A DNA stretch of 12,834 bases from Streptomyces violaceoruber (GTDB lineage: Bacteria > Actinomycetota > Actinomycetes > Streptomycetales > Streptomycetaceae): NCBI GenBank assembly GCA_000720805.1, contig JODI01000141.1, positions 1-12,834 of the forward strand, given 5' to 3'. The position numbers were made by a program, and so were the translations under genes. The notes beneath the pieces are model-generated. The model did no database searches. It saw only the letters and a list, made by a program, of their open reading frames with translations, and was not told where the DNA came from. This document shows, in pieces, positions 1-6,528 of the stretch. The first letter of the stretch is position 1, and each line of letters opens with the position of its first letter.

Positions 1-468
1 GGGGATGTCGGGGGTGCAGATGTTGAAGTGGTCCAGGCGGGCGATCTCGGCGCCGCGGCGGATGTCGTAGCGCTGGATGAGGCGCTCGGCGCGGGCGATG
101 TCGTAGAAGAACTCGACGGGGAAGCACAGGGGGTCCACCACCCGTACCGCGTCGCCGATGCCCGGGGTGCCCTCGCCCTTGACCACGCGCCGGACCGGGC
201 GGCCGAGCTCGGTGAAGAACTTCTCCGCCTTGTCGACGTCCTCGGGGGTGCGTACGCGGTAGGCGATGTGGTCCAGGGCGGCGAGGTCGCCACGGCGCAG
301 GACCAGGGAGTGGTGGGTGAGTTCGTCGGTGCCGCGCAGGCAGAGGGTGCCGGGGTCCTCGTACTGGACGTGGAAGCCGAGCATGTCGACCCAGAACCAG
401 CGGGCCGCGCCGAGGTCGGTGACGGCGAGCTGGGCGTAGGCGGAGCGGACGACATCCGGTGCGTTCAT
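1..468 (-). CDS. hpaD: Homoprotocatechuate (3,4-dihydroxyphenylacetate) 2,3-dioxygenase, N-terminal part
   Basis: This is an extradiol ring-cleavage dioxygenase of the vicinal-oxygen-chelate fold. The family opens the ring of homoprotocatechuate between C2 and C3 in 4-hydroxyphenylacetate/tyrosine breakdown. The first 156 residues are visible and the 3' end lies outside the window. The start is ATG at 466-468. The translation follows the bacterial HPCD family closely: an N-terminal VOC module (residues about 8-70), then GIGDAVRVVDP (about 103-113), FPVEFFYDI (about 117-125) and RLDHFNICTPD (about 144-154). H147 in the last motif matches the first iron-ligand histidine of the family; the second His and the Glu ligand would lie off-window. 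Its ATG overlaps the TGA of the hpaE remnant (ATGA), so it was probably translationally coupled to hpaE and may be poorly expressed now that hpaE is broken. Confidence 0.9.
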   Translation of the reverse strand, partial: MNAPDVVRSAYAQLAVTDLGAARWFWVDMLGFHVQYEDPGTLCLRGTDELTHHSLVLRRGDLAALDHIAYRVRTPEDVDKAEKFFTELGRPVRRVVKGEGTPGIGDAVRVVDPLCFPVEFFYDIARAERLIQRYDIRRGAEIARLDHFNICTPDIP

Positions 469-1317
469 GTGGCGGCTCCGAAGCGGGGGGTGTGCACCTC
501 GCCGAGGACGACGTGGACGATCTTCGATTCGGTGTAGAAGTCGATGGAGTGCGCGCCGCCCTCGCGGCCGACGCCGGAGGCCTTGACCCCGCCGAACGGA
601 GTACGCAGGTCGCGTACGTTGTGGGAGTTGATCCAGACCATGCCGGATTCGACGGCGTGCGCGATGCGGTGGCCGCGCTTGAGGTCCGAGGTCCAGACGT
701 AGGCGGCCAGACCGAACTGCGTGGCGGTGGCCAGCTCGATCGCCTCGGTCTCGTCGTCGAAAGGAGCGACGGCCACGACCGGGCCGAAGATCTCCTCCTG
801 GAAGATAGGGGCGTCGCGTTCGACGTCGGCGAAGACCGTGGGCTGAAGATAGTTGCCCTCGGCCAGGTGAGCCGGGCGGCTGCCACCGGCGACCAGCCGG
901 GCCTCCTTCCTGCCGATCTCGACGTGGTTCAGCGCGCGTGCGTAGTGCTCGGGGTGGACGAGCGCTCCCACCTCGGTGGCCGGGTCGGACGGCGGGCCCA
1001 CCCGCACGCGGGCGGCCCGCTCGCCCAGGCGGCGGGTGAACTCCTCGTACAGCGGTCGCCCAGGCGGCGGGTGAACTCCTCGTACAGCGGTCGCCCAGGC
1101 GGCGGGTGAACTCCTCGTACAGCGGCCGCTCCACCAGCACCCGGGAACCGGCCGTGCAGCGCTCGCCGTTGAGCGAGAACACCCCGAAGACGATTGAGTC
1201 CAGGGCGGCTTCCAGGTCGGCGTCGGCGAAGACGACGGCGGGAGACTTTCCGCCCAGCTCCATCGACACCGTCTTCAGGTGCTCGGCGGACGAGCGGATG
1301 ATGTGGCGGCCAGTGCC
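465..1317 (-). pseudogene. hpaE: Broken 5-carboxymethyl-2-hydroxymuconate semialdehyde dehydrogenase (N-terminal deletion plus frameshift)
   Basis: This is a remnant of the NAD-dependent aldehyde dehydrogenase that acts directly after HpaD. In one minus frame (codons from about 1314 down to 1126) I read TGRHIIRSSAEHLKTVS, then MELGGKSP (general-base Glu at 1258-1260) and NGERCTAGSR (catalytic Cys at 1156-1158). The C-terminal part, from the repeat to the TGA at 465-467, lies in another frame, with QEEIFGPV and RTPFGGVKASGVGREGG. The two frames are separated by three tandem copies of a 35-bp unit (1021-1125). With one copy the reading would be continuous through RPLYEEFTRRLGERAARV. About 225 N-terminal residues of a normal roughly 485-residue HpaE, including the Asn of the NAD/catalytic region, are absent upstream; homology stops near 1315 and a TAG lies in that frame at 1480-1482. 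A fragment could restart at the GTG at 1005-1007, but it would lack the catalytic Cys. Confidence 0.85.
1021..1125. repeat. Three perfect tandem copies of a 35-bp unit inside hpaE
   Basis: Copies run 1021-1055, 1056-1090 and 1091-1125, and I see no mismatch between them. The unit starts TCGCCCAGGC on the plus strand and ends AGCGG. On the minus strand it encodes PLYEEFTRRLG in a different frame in each copy, because 35 is not a multiple of 3. Only 1, 4, 7... copies keep hpaE in frame. Confidence 0.97.
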
Positions 1318-1370
1318 GACCTGCACATCCACCAGAATCCCGGGCCGCGTCACCGGCCGCTCCGAGCGAC

Positions 1371-1415
1371 GCGTCCCGGACGGCAGCGTTCCGACCGGCA
1401 GCGTTCCGACCGGCA
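1371..1415. repeat. 15-bp tandem repeat, three copies (first one diverged)
   Basis: Units run 1371-1385, 1386-1400 and 1401-1415. The last two are identical (GCGTTCCGACCGGCA) and the first differs at three positions. The repeat lies just upstream of the point where hpaE homology begins. The unit is a multiple of 3, so any frame through it stays open. I see no gene that uses it. Confidence 0.85.
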
Positions 1416-1462
1416 GCGAGCCCCTGAACCGCTTTTCCGCGAGCCGGCATGGTGGCCACACG

Positions 1463-1484
1463 CATAGCCGAGCCTCGAACTATG
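1463..1484. promoter_or_regulatory. Inverted repeat CATAG-N12-CTATG, possible operator upstream of the MFS transporter
   Basis: Perfect 5-bp arms (1463-1467 and 1480-1484) flank a 12-bp spacer. The site lies about 37 bp upstream of the -10-like box at 1521-1526, a usual place for an activator. The arms are AT-rich in a very GC-rich background. No bound regulator can be named from sequence. Confidence 0.3.
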
Positions 1485-1520
1485 TTGCCCCGCCACATGT
1501 GCGCCTGACCTGCGGATTCC

Positions 1521-1526
1521 TACGGT
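1521..1526 (+). promoter_or_regulatory. Possible -10 box of the MFS transporter
   Basis: TACGGT fits the actinobacterial TANNNT pattern and would give a leader of roughly 40 nt before the ATG at 1573. No convincing -35 hexamer is seen 16-19 bp upstream, so this is weak unless an activator substitutes. Confidence 0.3.
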
Positions 1527-1559
1527 ATGGCGACACGAACACGTCCCCGCCGACCGCTT

Positions 1560-1564
1560 GGAAG
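1560..1564 (+). promoter_or_regulatory. Ribosome binding site deciding the MFS start
   Basis: GGAAG ends 8 nt before the ATG at 1573. This supports that ATG over the in-frame TTG at 1558 and GTG at 1564, which overlap the Shine-Dalgarno sequence itself. Confidence 0.65.
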
Positions 1565-1572
1565 TGGTACCG

Positions 1573-2961
1573 ATGTCCTCCCCCGCGACCGCTCCACCAG
1601 CCCCCGCCAGCCTCAAACGCATCGTCGCCGCCAGCCTCATCGGCACCACCATCGAGTGGTACGACTTCTTCCTCTACGGCTCCGCGGCCGCCCTCGTCTT
1701 CAACAAGCTGTTCTTCCCGGACTCGGACCCGCTCGTCGGCACGCTGCTGTCGTTCCTGACCTATGCCGTCGGGTTCGCCGCCCGGCCGCTGGGGGCTCTG
1801 GTGTTCGGACACTACGGTGACCGGCTCGGGCGCAAGAAACTGCTGGTGCTGAGTCTGCTGTTGATGGGCGGGGCGACCTTCGCGATCGGGCTGCTGCCCA
1901 CCCACGCCACCATTGGCACCGCCGCTCCCGTGCTGTTGACCGTGCTGCGCCTGGTGCAGGGCTTCGCGCTCGGCGGTGAGTGGGGCGGGGCTGTGCTCCT
2001 GGTGTCCGAGCACGGGGACGCGCGGCGGCGCGGCTTCTGGGCCTCGTGGCCGCAGACCGGCGCGCCCGCGGGGCAACTGCTCGCCACCGGTGTGCTGTCG
2101 CTGCTGACCGCCGTGCTGTCCGACAGCGCGTTCGGCGACTGGGGCTGGCGGATCCCGTTCCTGCTGTCCGGCGTACTCGTGATGGTCGGTTTGTGGATTC
2201 GTCTGTCTGTCGATGAATCGCCGGTCTTCAAGCAGGCACTGGCACAGGCCGAGGCACGCAAGGCGGCCCGGGCGGCCGAGACCGAAGCCGAGAAGCTGCC
2301 GCTCGTCTCCGTGCTGAAGCACCACTGGCGGGACGTGCTGGTGGCGATGGGCGCCCGCATGGCGGAGAACATCAGCTACTACGTCATCACCGCGTTCATC
2401 CTCGTGTACGCCACCACCTCGGCCGGCGTCTCCCGGCAGACCGCGCTCAACGCGGTACTGATCGCTTCCGCCGTGCACTTCGCGGTGATCCCGGCCTGGG
2501 GCGCCCTGTCGGACCGTGTCGGCCGCCGCCCCGTCTACCTGCTGGGCGCCGTCGGCGTCGGCCTGTGGATGTTCCCGTTCTTCTCGCTCATCGACACCGG
2601 CGGCTTCGGCAACCTCATCCTCGCCGTGACGGTCGGCCTGGTCATGCACGGCGCGATGTACGCGCCCCAGGCCGCCTTCTTCTCCGAGATGTTCGCGACG
2701 CGGATGCGCTACTCCGGTGCTTCCATCGGCGCCCAGTTCGCCTCCGTCGCGGCCGGCGCACCCGCGCCCCTGATCGCCACCGCGCTGCTGGCCGACTACG
2801 ACAGCTCCACCCCCATCGCGCTGTACGTCATCGCCGCGGCCGTCCTCACCGTCGTCGCCGTCGGCGTGGCCAAGGAGACCCGCCACCGGGACCTGACCGA
2901 CGTGGACCCCGCCGACCCGCAGCCCGCGCCCGCCGCGGCGGCGGACGCGCGCACGGCCTGA
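1573..2961 (+). CDS. MHS-family MFS transporter (metabolite:H+ symporter, KgtP/ShiA-like)
   Basis: A 462-residue, 12-helix secondary transporter of the inner membrane. The metabolite:H+ symporter branch (relatives of the alpha-ketoglutarate, shikimate and proline/betaine permeases) is shown by GTTIEWYDFFLYG in the first helix (residues 24-36), RPLGALVFGHYGDRLGRKK in the loop 2-3 signature (71-89), RLVQGFALGGEWGGAVL (126-142) and DESPVF before the central loop. Length is normal for the family. The central loop (about 220-245) is rich in Ala, Glu and Lys. The substrate cannot be read from sequence. hpaD/hpaE on one side would suggest an aromatic acid; the facing regulator and hydroxybutyrate dehydrogenase would suggest a short hydroxy or keto acid. 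It ends 29 bp before a hairpin terminator and converges on the regulator gene. Confidence 0.9.
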   Translation: MSSPATAPPAPASLKRIVAASLIGTTIEWYDFFLYGSAAALVFNKLFFPDSDPLVGTLLSFLTYAVGFAARPLGALVFGHYGDRLGRKKLLVLSLLLMGGATFAIGLLPTHATIGTAAPVLLTVLRLVQGFALGGEWGGAVLLVSEHGDARRRGFWASWPQTGAPAGQLLATGVLSLLTAVLSDSAFGDWGWRIPFLLSGVLVMVGLWIRLSVDESPVFKQALAQAEARKAARAAETEAEKLPLVSVLKHHWRDVLVAMGARMAENISYYVITAFILVYATTSAGVSRQTALNAVLIASAVHFAVIPAWGALSDRVGRRPVYLLGAVGVGLWMFPFFSLIDTGGFGNLILAVTVGLVMHGAMYAPQAAFFSEMFATRMRYSGASIGAQFASVAAGAPAPLIATALLADYDSSTPIALYVIAAAVLTVVAVGVAKETRHRDLTDVDPADPQPAPAAAADARTA

Positions 2962-2990
2962 ATTCCCGGGCTCCGTCGAGTCCGGTCCGC

Positions 2991-3016
2991 CCCCCGTACG
3001 TCCGTGCGTACGGGGG
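2991..3016. terminator. Bidirectional hairpin terminator between the MFS and PucR genes
   Basis: CCCCCGTACG (2991-3000), a 6-nt loop (3001-3006) and CGTACGGGGG (3007-3016) form a perfect 10-bp stem. It lies between the converging MFS stop (2959-2961) and the regulator stop, which begins at 3017. There is no long T tract, as is common for Streptomyces terminators. Confidence 0.8.
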
Positions 3017-5068
3017 TCAGCGCTGCCCGGCGCCCGACAACCGGTGGAGCCGTAGGGCGAGTTGGATCTCCAGGACTCTGGCGGGGCACTGCCAGTCGTC
3101 GCCGAGAAGGCGGCCGACCCGCTCCAACCGCTGGGCGACCGTGTTCACATGAACGTGCAGGGCGTCCTTGGTGTGCACGGGGCTCATCCCGCTCGCGAAG
3201 TACGCGTCGAGGGTGCGCACCAAGTCGGTGCCGCGCCGTTCGTCATACGCGACGACCTGGCCGATGGTGCGCTCGACGAAGCCTGCGATGTCGCGGTCGC
3301 CGGCGAGCAGGAGGCCCAGGAAGCCGAAGTCCTCGGCGGCGGCTCCGTCGCCGGAGCGGCCGAGCAGCCGTAGTGCGTCCAGGCAGCGGCGGCCTTCCTC
3401 GTAGGCGGCGGCCACGGCCTCCGGACGGGCGGCGAGGTCCTCGACGGGAGCGGACGCTCCGACGGTGACCGAATCGTGCACGGCGGTGCCGAGGTGGCGG
3501 GCCGTGCGGCGGGCCGTCTCCGTAGCGGTGTCGCCGGGCTCGAGCGGCAGCAGCAGGACGGTGCCGCCGTCGCGGGACGCTGCCAGGCCGTGCCGGGTGG
3601 CGGCGAGGTGGGAGGCGGCCGACCACAGGCGCCGACGGGCGACCGCCTCCTGATCGGCGTCGGCCGCCGTACCCTCCAGACGCGCGGCCAGCACCACATG
3701 GGTGGCGTCCAGATCGGCCCGCAACCGGCTCGCGCGCTCGCGCAGCAGCCGTGGGTCGCGGTCGCGGGCGTCCAGCAGGTCGTCCAACAACTCGCCGCGT
3801 ACGCGCTGTTCGGCCTCTGCGGCGGAGCGCCGGGCGAGCAGCAGCAGGGACGTGACCATCGCGGCGCGCTCCAGCGTGCGCTGGTCTACGGGATCGAGTC
3901 CCGGGTGGCCGCGCAGGACGAGAGCGCCGAGGAGTTCGCCGCCGGCGGCCACGGCGGCGATCCAGTCGTCCGCGTGCCGCACCGCGTGCCCGTCCGCGCG
4001 GGACGCCTCCAGGGCCTCGGCCGGTGCGGCGGTCGCCTCCGCGAACTCCACCGTGCCGTCCAGGACTTCGGAGACGGCGGCGGCCACGTCGTGCACCCCG
4101 CCACCCCGCAGCACGAGTTCGGCGAGGCGGTCGTGGACGTCCGAGGCGCGTTCGATGACGCCGCTGCGGTCCCGGATGATCTCGTTGGCCCGCTCCAGGT
4201 CCGACAGAGCCGAGCGGGTCTCGGTGAGGAGGTTCGCGGTGTCGATGGCGGCCGCGGCCAGCGCGGCGAACGAGCCGAGCAGCGCGATCTGCTCGCGCTC
4301 GAAGACCCGGGCCCGCCGGTCCGCCGCGAACAGCACCCCGATCACGTGCGGCCCGAGCATCAGCGGCACCCCGAGGATGGCGACCAGGCCCTCGTCCCGT
4401 ACGCCCGAGTCGATGGTGAGGGTGTGCTGGAAGCGGTCGTCCTTGAAGTAGTCGTCGGTGACGTACGGCCGGGCCGTCTGGGCGACGAGACCGCCGAGTC
4501 CCTCGCCCATCCCGAGGCGCAGCTGCTGGAAGCGGGCCGCGACCGAGCCCTCGGTGACACGCATGTAGGTGTCACCGCGCGCCGGGTCGTTCAGGCTGAG
4601 GTAGGCGACGTCCGTGCCGAGCAGTGAGCGGGCGCGCTGCACGATGGCCTGCAGCACCGCGTCCAGGTCGCGCAACCCGGCCAGGTCGTGTGCGGTCTCG
4701 AACAGGGCGGACAGCTCGGCCTCCCGTCGGCGCCGTCCCTCCAGCTCCGAGCGCACCCGCAGCGCGAGCGGCTTGACCGCCTCCAGCGCGGCGATCTCCT
4801 GGGCCGGCCTCCCCTCGGCACGGGCGATCAGCCCCGGCTGCTCGTAGGCGTCGGCGGAAGCGCCCCGGGCCAGCAGTTCCAGGAACGGCGCCTCGGCGCT
4901 TCCGGATGCCGGCGCGGTGCCCGCCCCGTGATTTGCCGGCACCTGGGCGGCGTCGCTCGGCGCGCCGTCGCCCGACCGGTCGTCGGCCGACGCGTCGGCG
5001 AGGCCGGCGGCGACGGATCGCTCGGCGGACTGCGCGTGATCGCGGGACATGCCCACAGGATTCCTCAT
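3017..5068 (-). CDS. PucR/CdaR-type transcriptional regulator with GAF sensor domain
   Basis: A 683-residue cytoplasmic regulator. Residues about 1-65 are low-complexity and Ala-rich. A short helical linker (90-118) leads to a GAF domain at about 118-283 (ALFETAHDLAGLRDLDAVLQ at the start, GVPLMLGPHVIGVLFAAD near the end). A helical stretch (283-320) and a degenerate middle region follow, with a GGDEF-like CdaR module at about 450-565. The C-terminal PucR HTH_30 domain is at about 615-678 (SPVHTKDALHVHVNTVAQRL, then LEIQLALRLHRL). Such proteins bind DNA through the C-terminal domain and sense a small ligand, probably through GAF here. An in-frame ATG at 5050 (protein seven codons in) is an alternative start; neither has a strong ribosome site. 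It lies 58 bp downstream of the dehydrogenase gene on the same strand and faces the transporter, so both are candidate targets. Confidence 0.88.
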   Translation of the reverse strand: MRNPVGMSRDHAQSAERSVAAGLADASADDRSGDGAPSDAAQVPANHGAGTAPASGSAEAPFLELLARGASADAYEQPGLIARAEGRPAQEIAALEAVKPLALRVRSELEGRRRREAELSALFETAHDLAGLRDLDAVLQAIVQRARSLLGTDVAYLSLNDPARGDTYMRVTEGSVAARFQQLRLGMGEGLGGLVAQTARPYVTDDYFKDDRFQHTLTIDSGVRDEGLVAILGVPLMLGPHVIGVLFAADRRARVFEREQIALLGSFAALAAAAIDTANLLTETRSALSDLERANEIIRDRSGVIERASDVHDRLAELVLRGGGVHDVAAAVSEVLDGTVEFAEATAAPAEALEASRADGHAVRHADDWIAAVAAGGELLGALVLRGHPGLDPVDQRTLERAAMVTSLLLLARRSAAEAEQRVRGELLDDLLDARDRDPRLLRERASRLRADLDATHVVLAARLEGTAADADQEAVARRRLWSAASHLAATRHGLAASRDGGTVLLLPLEPGDTATETARRTARHLGTAVHDSVTVGASAPVEDLAARPEAVAAAYEEGRRCLDALRLLGRSGDGAAAEDFGFLGLLLAGDRDIAGFVERTIGQVVAYDERRGTDLVRTLDAYFASGMSPVHTKDALHVHVNTVAQRLERVGRLLGDDWQCPARVLEIQLALRLHRLSGAGQR

Positions 5069-5126
5069 CGCACGGCCGCCGCGTCAGCCCTGTGGAAAAC
5101 TCCGCGGACCACCGGCACCACCCCGC

Positions 5127-5927
5127 TCAGTGCGCGGTCCAGCCGCCGTCGAGGACGAGGGAGGTGCCGGTCACGAAGGAGGCCTGCGGGCCGCACAAGT
5201 ACGCCACGGCCTCGGCGACCTCCTCCGGTTCGATCAGCCGCTTGACGGCGCTGTCCTGCAACAGCACCTCGGCCAGCACGCGTTCCTCGGGGATGCCGTG
5301 GGCCCGGGCCTGGTCCGCGAGCTGTTTCTCGACCAGTGGTGTGCGCACATAGGCCGGGTTCACACAGTTCGAGGTGACCCCATGGGGAGCGCCTTCGAGG
5401 GCGGCCGTCTTGGACAGCCCCTCCAGACCGTGTTTCGCGGCCACATAGGCCGACTTGTAGGCCGAGGCCCGCAGTCCGTGGACGGAGGACACGTTCACGA
5501 TGCGGCCCCACCCCTGCCCGTACATGTGGGGCAGGGCGCCGCGGATGAGCCGGAAGGGCGCCTCCAGCATCACCGTGAGCACGGTGTGGAAGACGTCTGG
5601 CGGGAACTCCTCGATGGGCCGCACCAGTTGCAGCCCGGCGTTGTTCACGAGGACGTCGGTGCCCGCGGCGGCGAGTTCGGCGGCGTCCAGGTCGGTGAGG
5701 TCCAGGACGTGCGCCTCGACGGTGCCCGCGAGGCCGCGGCCCAGATCGGCGAGTGCCTCCAGACCGGCGGCGTCCCGGTCGACCGCTCTCACCTTGGCCC
5801 CGGCGGTGGCGAGCCGCAGGGCACAGGCGCGGCCGATGCCGCCGGCCGCACCGGTGACGAGCGCGGTGCGGCCGCCGAGGTCGAGCGTGGGGGCGTGGGG
5901 TCCCGGGAGGGCACTGCGAGCGGTCAT
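5127..5927 (-). CDS. bdhA: D-3-hydroxybutyrate dehydrogenase (SDR family)
   Basis: A classical short-chain dehydrogenase of 266 residues that interconverts (R)-3-hydroxybutyrate and acetoacetate with NAD. The cofactor motif TGAAGGIG is at 25-32, NNAG at 95-98, and the catalytic Ser147/Tyr161/Lys165 set lies in NVSSVHG and YVAAKHG. The substrate-pocket residues known from Pseudomonas 3-hydroxybutyrate dehydrogenase (Gln94, His144, Lys152, Gln196, Trp257) all appear at a constant offset of +6: Q100, H150, K158, Q202 and W263. This makes the substrate call much firmer than a generic SDR assignment. The start ATG (5925-5927) sits 6 nt after TAAGGT, a leaderless layout. The protein has an extra N-terminal tail of about 15 residues before the Rossmann fold. 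It probably shares a transcript with the downstream PucR gene. Confidence 0.9.
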   Translation of the reverse strand: MTARSALPGPHAPTLDLGGRTALVTGAAGGIGRACALRLATAGAKVRAVDRDAAGLEALADLGRGLAGTVEAHVLDLTDLDAAELAAAGTDVLVNNAGLQLVRPIEEFPPDVFHTVLTVMLEAPFRLIRGALPHMYGQGWGRIVNVSSVHGLRASAYKSAYVAAKHGLEGLSKTAALEGAPHGVTSNCVNPAYVRTPLVEKQLADQARAHGIPEERVLAEVLLQDSAVKRLIEPEEVAEAVAYLCGPQASFVTGTSLVLDGGWTAH

Positions 5928-5933
5928 GCTCCG

Positions 5934-5939
5934 ACCTTA
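5934..5939 (-). promoter_or_regulatory. -10 box of the hydroxybutyrate dehydrogenase, leaderless type
   Basis: On the minus strand TAAGGT is followed by CGGAGC and then ATG, so transcription would begin at or next to the A of the start codon. The GGAG in the spacer is only 1 nt from the ATG, too close to act as a ribosome site. No good -35 is visible. Confidence 0.65.
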
Positions 5940-5963
5940 GGCAGCGCTCGCCTCCCGCCCCAT

Positions 5964-5974
5964 GTGGTCACCAC
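5964..5974. promoter_or_regulatory. Small palindrome GTGGT-C-ACCAC upstream of the dehydrogenase
   Basis: Perfect 5-bp arms around one central base, at about -37 to -47 from the predicted start site, where a -35 box would be expected but is not seen. It could be an activator site, for example for the adjacent PucR protein, but a short palindrome like this can arise by chance. Confidence 0.25.
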
Positions 5975-5981
5975 CCATACT

Positions 5982-6461
5982 TCACTCGGAACTGGTGGGG
6001 TCGAACCATGTGGGGGCGTCCGCCATGGCTTGCTTGATCCTCAGCAGGCTGAACTCGTTCAGCTCGGGCAGGGCGTCCACAGCGAACCAGCCCACCTCCA
6101 GTGACTCGTCGTCGTTCACCCGGGCCTCCCCGCCGACGGCCCGGCACCGGAAGGCGATGTCCATGAACTGGCACACATCGCCGTTGTCGTAGATGACGGG
6201 CTTGAGCGCCTGGACGACGATCACCCGCTCCACCTCGCAGTGCACTCCCGTCTCCTCCTCGACCTCCCGCACGGCGCAGGCCGCGGGCTGCTCGCCCGGC
6301 TCCGGGATACCGCCGATCAACGACCACTTGAGGGTGTCGCTGCGGCGGTTGAGCAGCACTCTGCCCTCGTCGTCGAAGACGACGGCGCTGACGCCGGGCA
6401 GCCACAGCAACTCGTGGGCGATGGAGGTCCGCAGTGAACGGATGAAGTCAGGAGTAGCCAT
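5982..6461 (-). CDS. NUDIX hydrolase, substrate unknown
   Basis: A 159-residue pyrophosphohydrolase. The Nudix box GX5EX7REUXEEXGU is complete: G51, E57, R65-E66, V67, E69-E70, G72 and V73 (within GIPEPGEQPAACAVREVEEE). The beta strand before it (VSAVVFDDEGRVLLNRRSDT) and the tail NDDESLEVGWFAVDALPEL are typical of the MutT/ADP-ribose-like branch. No motif fixes the substrate; NDP-sugars, ADP-ribose and oxidised nucleotides are all possible. The start ATG (6459-6461) follows TAGGGT by 6 nt, so the mRNA is probably leaderless. It lies between lnt and the dehydrogenase on the same strand, but each has its own promoter-like box, so a single operon is not required. Confidence 0.9.
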   Translation of the reverse strand: MATPDFIRSLRTSIAHELLWLPGVSAVVFDDEGRVLLNRRSDTLKWSLIGGIPEPGEQPAACAVREVEEETGVHCEVERVIVVQALKPVIYDNGDVCQFMDIAFRCRAVGGEARVNDDESLEVGWFAVDALPELNEFSLLRIKQAMADAPTWFDPTSSE

Positions 6462-6467
6462 GCTCCG

Positions 6468-6473
6468 ACCCTA
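6468..6473 (-). promoter_or_regulatory. -10 box of the NUDIX gene, leaderless type
   Basis: The minus strand reads TAGGGT, CGGAGC, ATG. The last 12 bases (GGTCGGAGCATG) are identical to those at the hydroxybutyrate dehydrogenase start. Confidence 0.65.
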
Positions 6474-6477
6474 ACGG

Positions 6478-6491
6478 GCCGGTTTCCCGGC
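6478..6491 (-). terminator. Short hairpin with GAAA tetraloop after lnt
   Basis: On the minus strand GCCGG-GAAA-CCGGC forms a 5-bp stem closed by a GNRA tetraloop, 37 bp after the lnt stop codon and just upstream of the NUDIX -10 box. It could weakly terminate lnt transcription. No T tract follows. Confidence 0.3.
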
Positions 6492-6528
6492 TCAGATGAT
6501 CTTCGCCGGGCGGGCGACGGGAGTACGG

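Noticed and set aside
1021..1125. CRISPR or integrase attachment repeat
   Set aside because: The three 35-bp copies are directly adjacent with no spacers, lie inside coding sequence and have no cas or integrase gene nearby.
1371..1415. LPVGT/LPSGT pentapeptides as a sortase-like signal
   Set aside because: They arise from a 15-bp tandem repeat in a frame that leads into a broken gene; the order of residues is not LPXTG and there is no membrane anchor or charged tail.
929..1498. Minus-strand frame through the repeat, 189 codons
   Set aside because: It crosses the hpaE remnant in the wrong frame and only hits PLYEEFTRRLG in the middle repeat copy; the rest is Arg/Gly-rich.
1480..2886. 468-codon open frame on the minus strand opposite the MFS transporter
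   Set aside because: Its translation is Gly/Arg/Gln/His-rich, without hydrophobic or domain structure, as expected for the antisense of a GC-rich gene; the plus strand encodes a textbook 12-helix transporter.
3001..3468. Small gene in the downstream region of the MFS transporter, plus strand
   Set aside because: It overlaps the terminator and the C-terminal HTH of the regulator; the translation is almost wholly Arg, Pro and Gly.
3476..4627. 383-codon plus-strand open frame opposite the PucR gene
   Set aside because: A shadow of the regulator, of low-complexity Gly/Arg/Val composition and with no family match.
5500..5940. Plus-strand open frame over the dehydrogenase
   Set aside because: A Ser/Arg/Ala-rich shadow of a gene with every diagnostic residue on the opposite strand.
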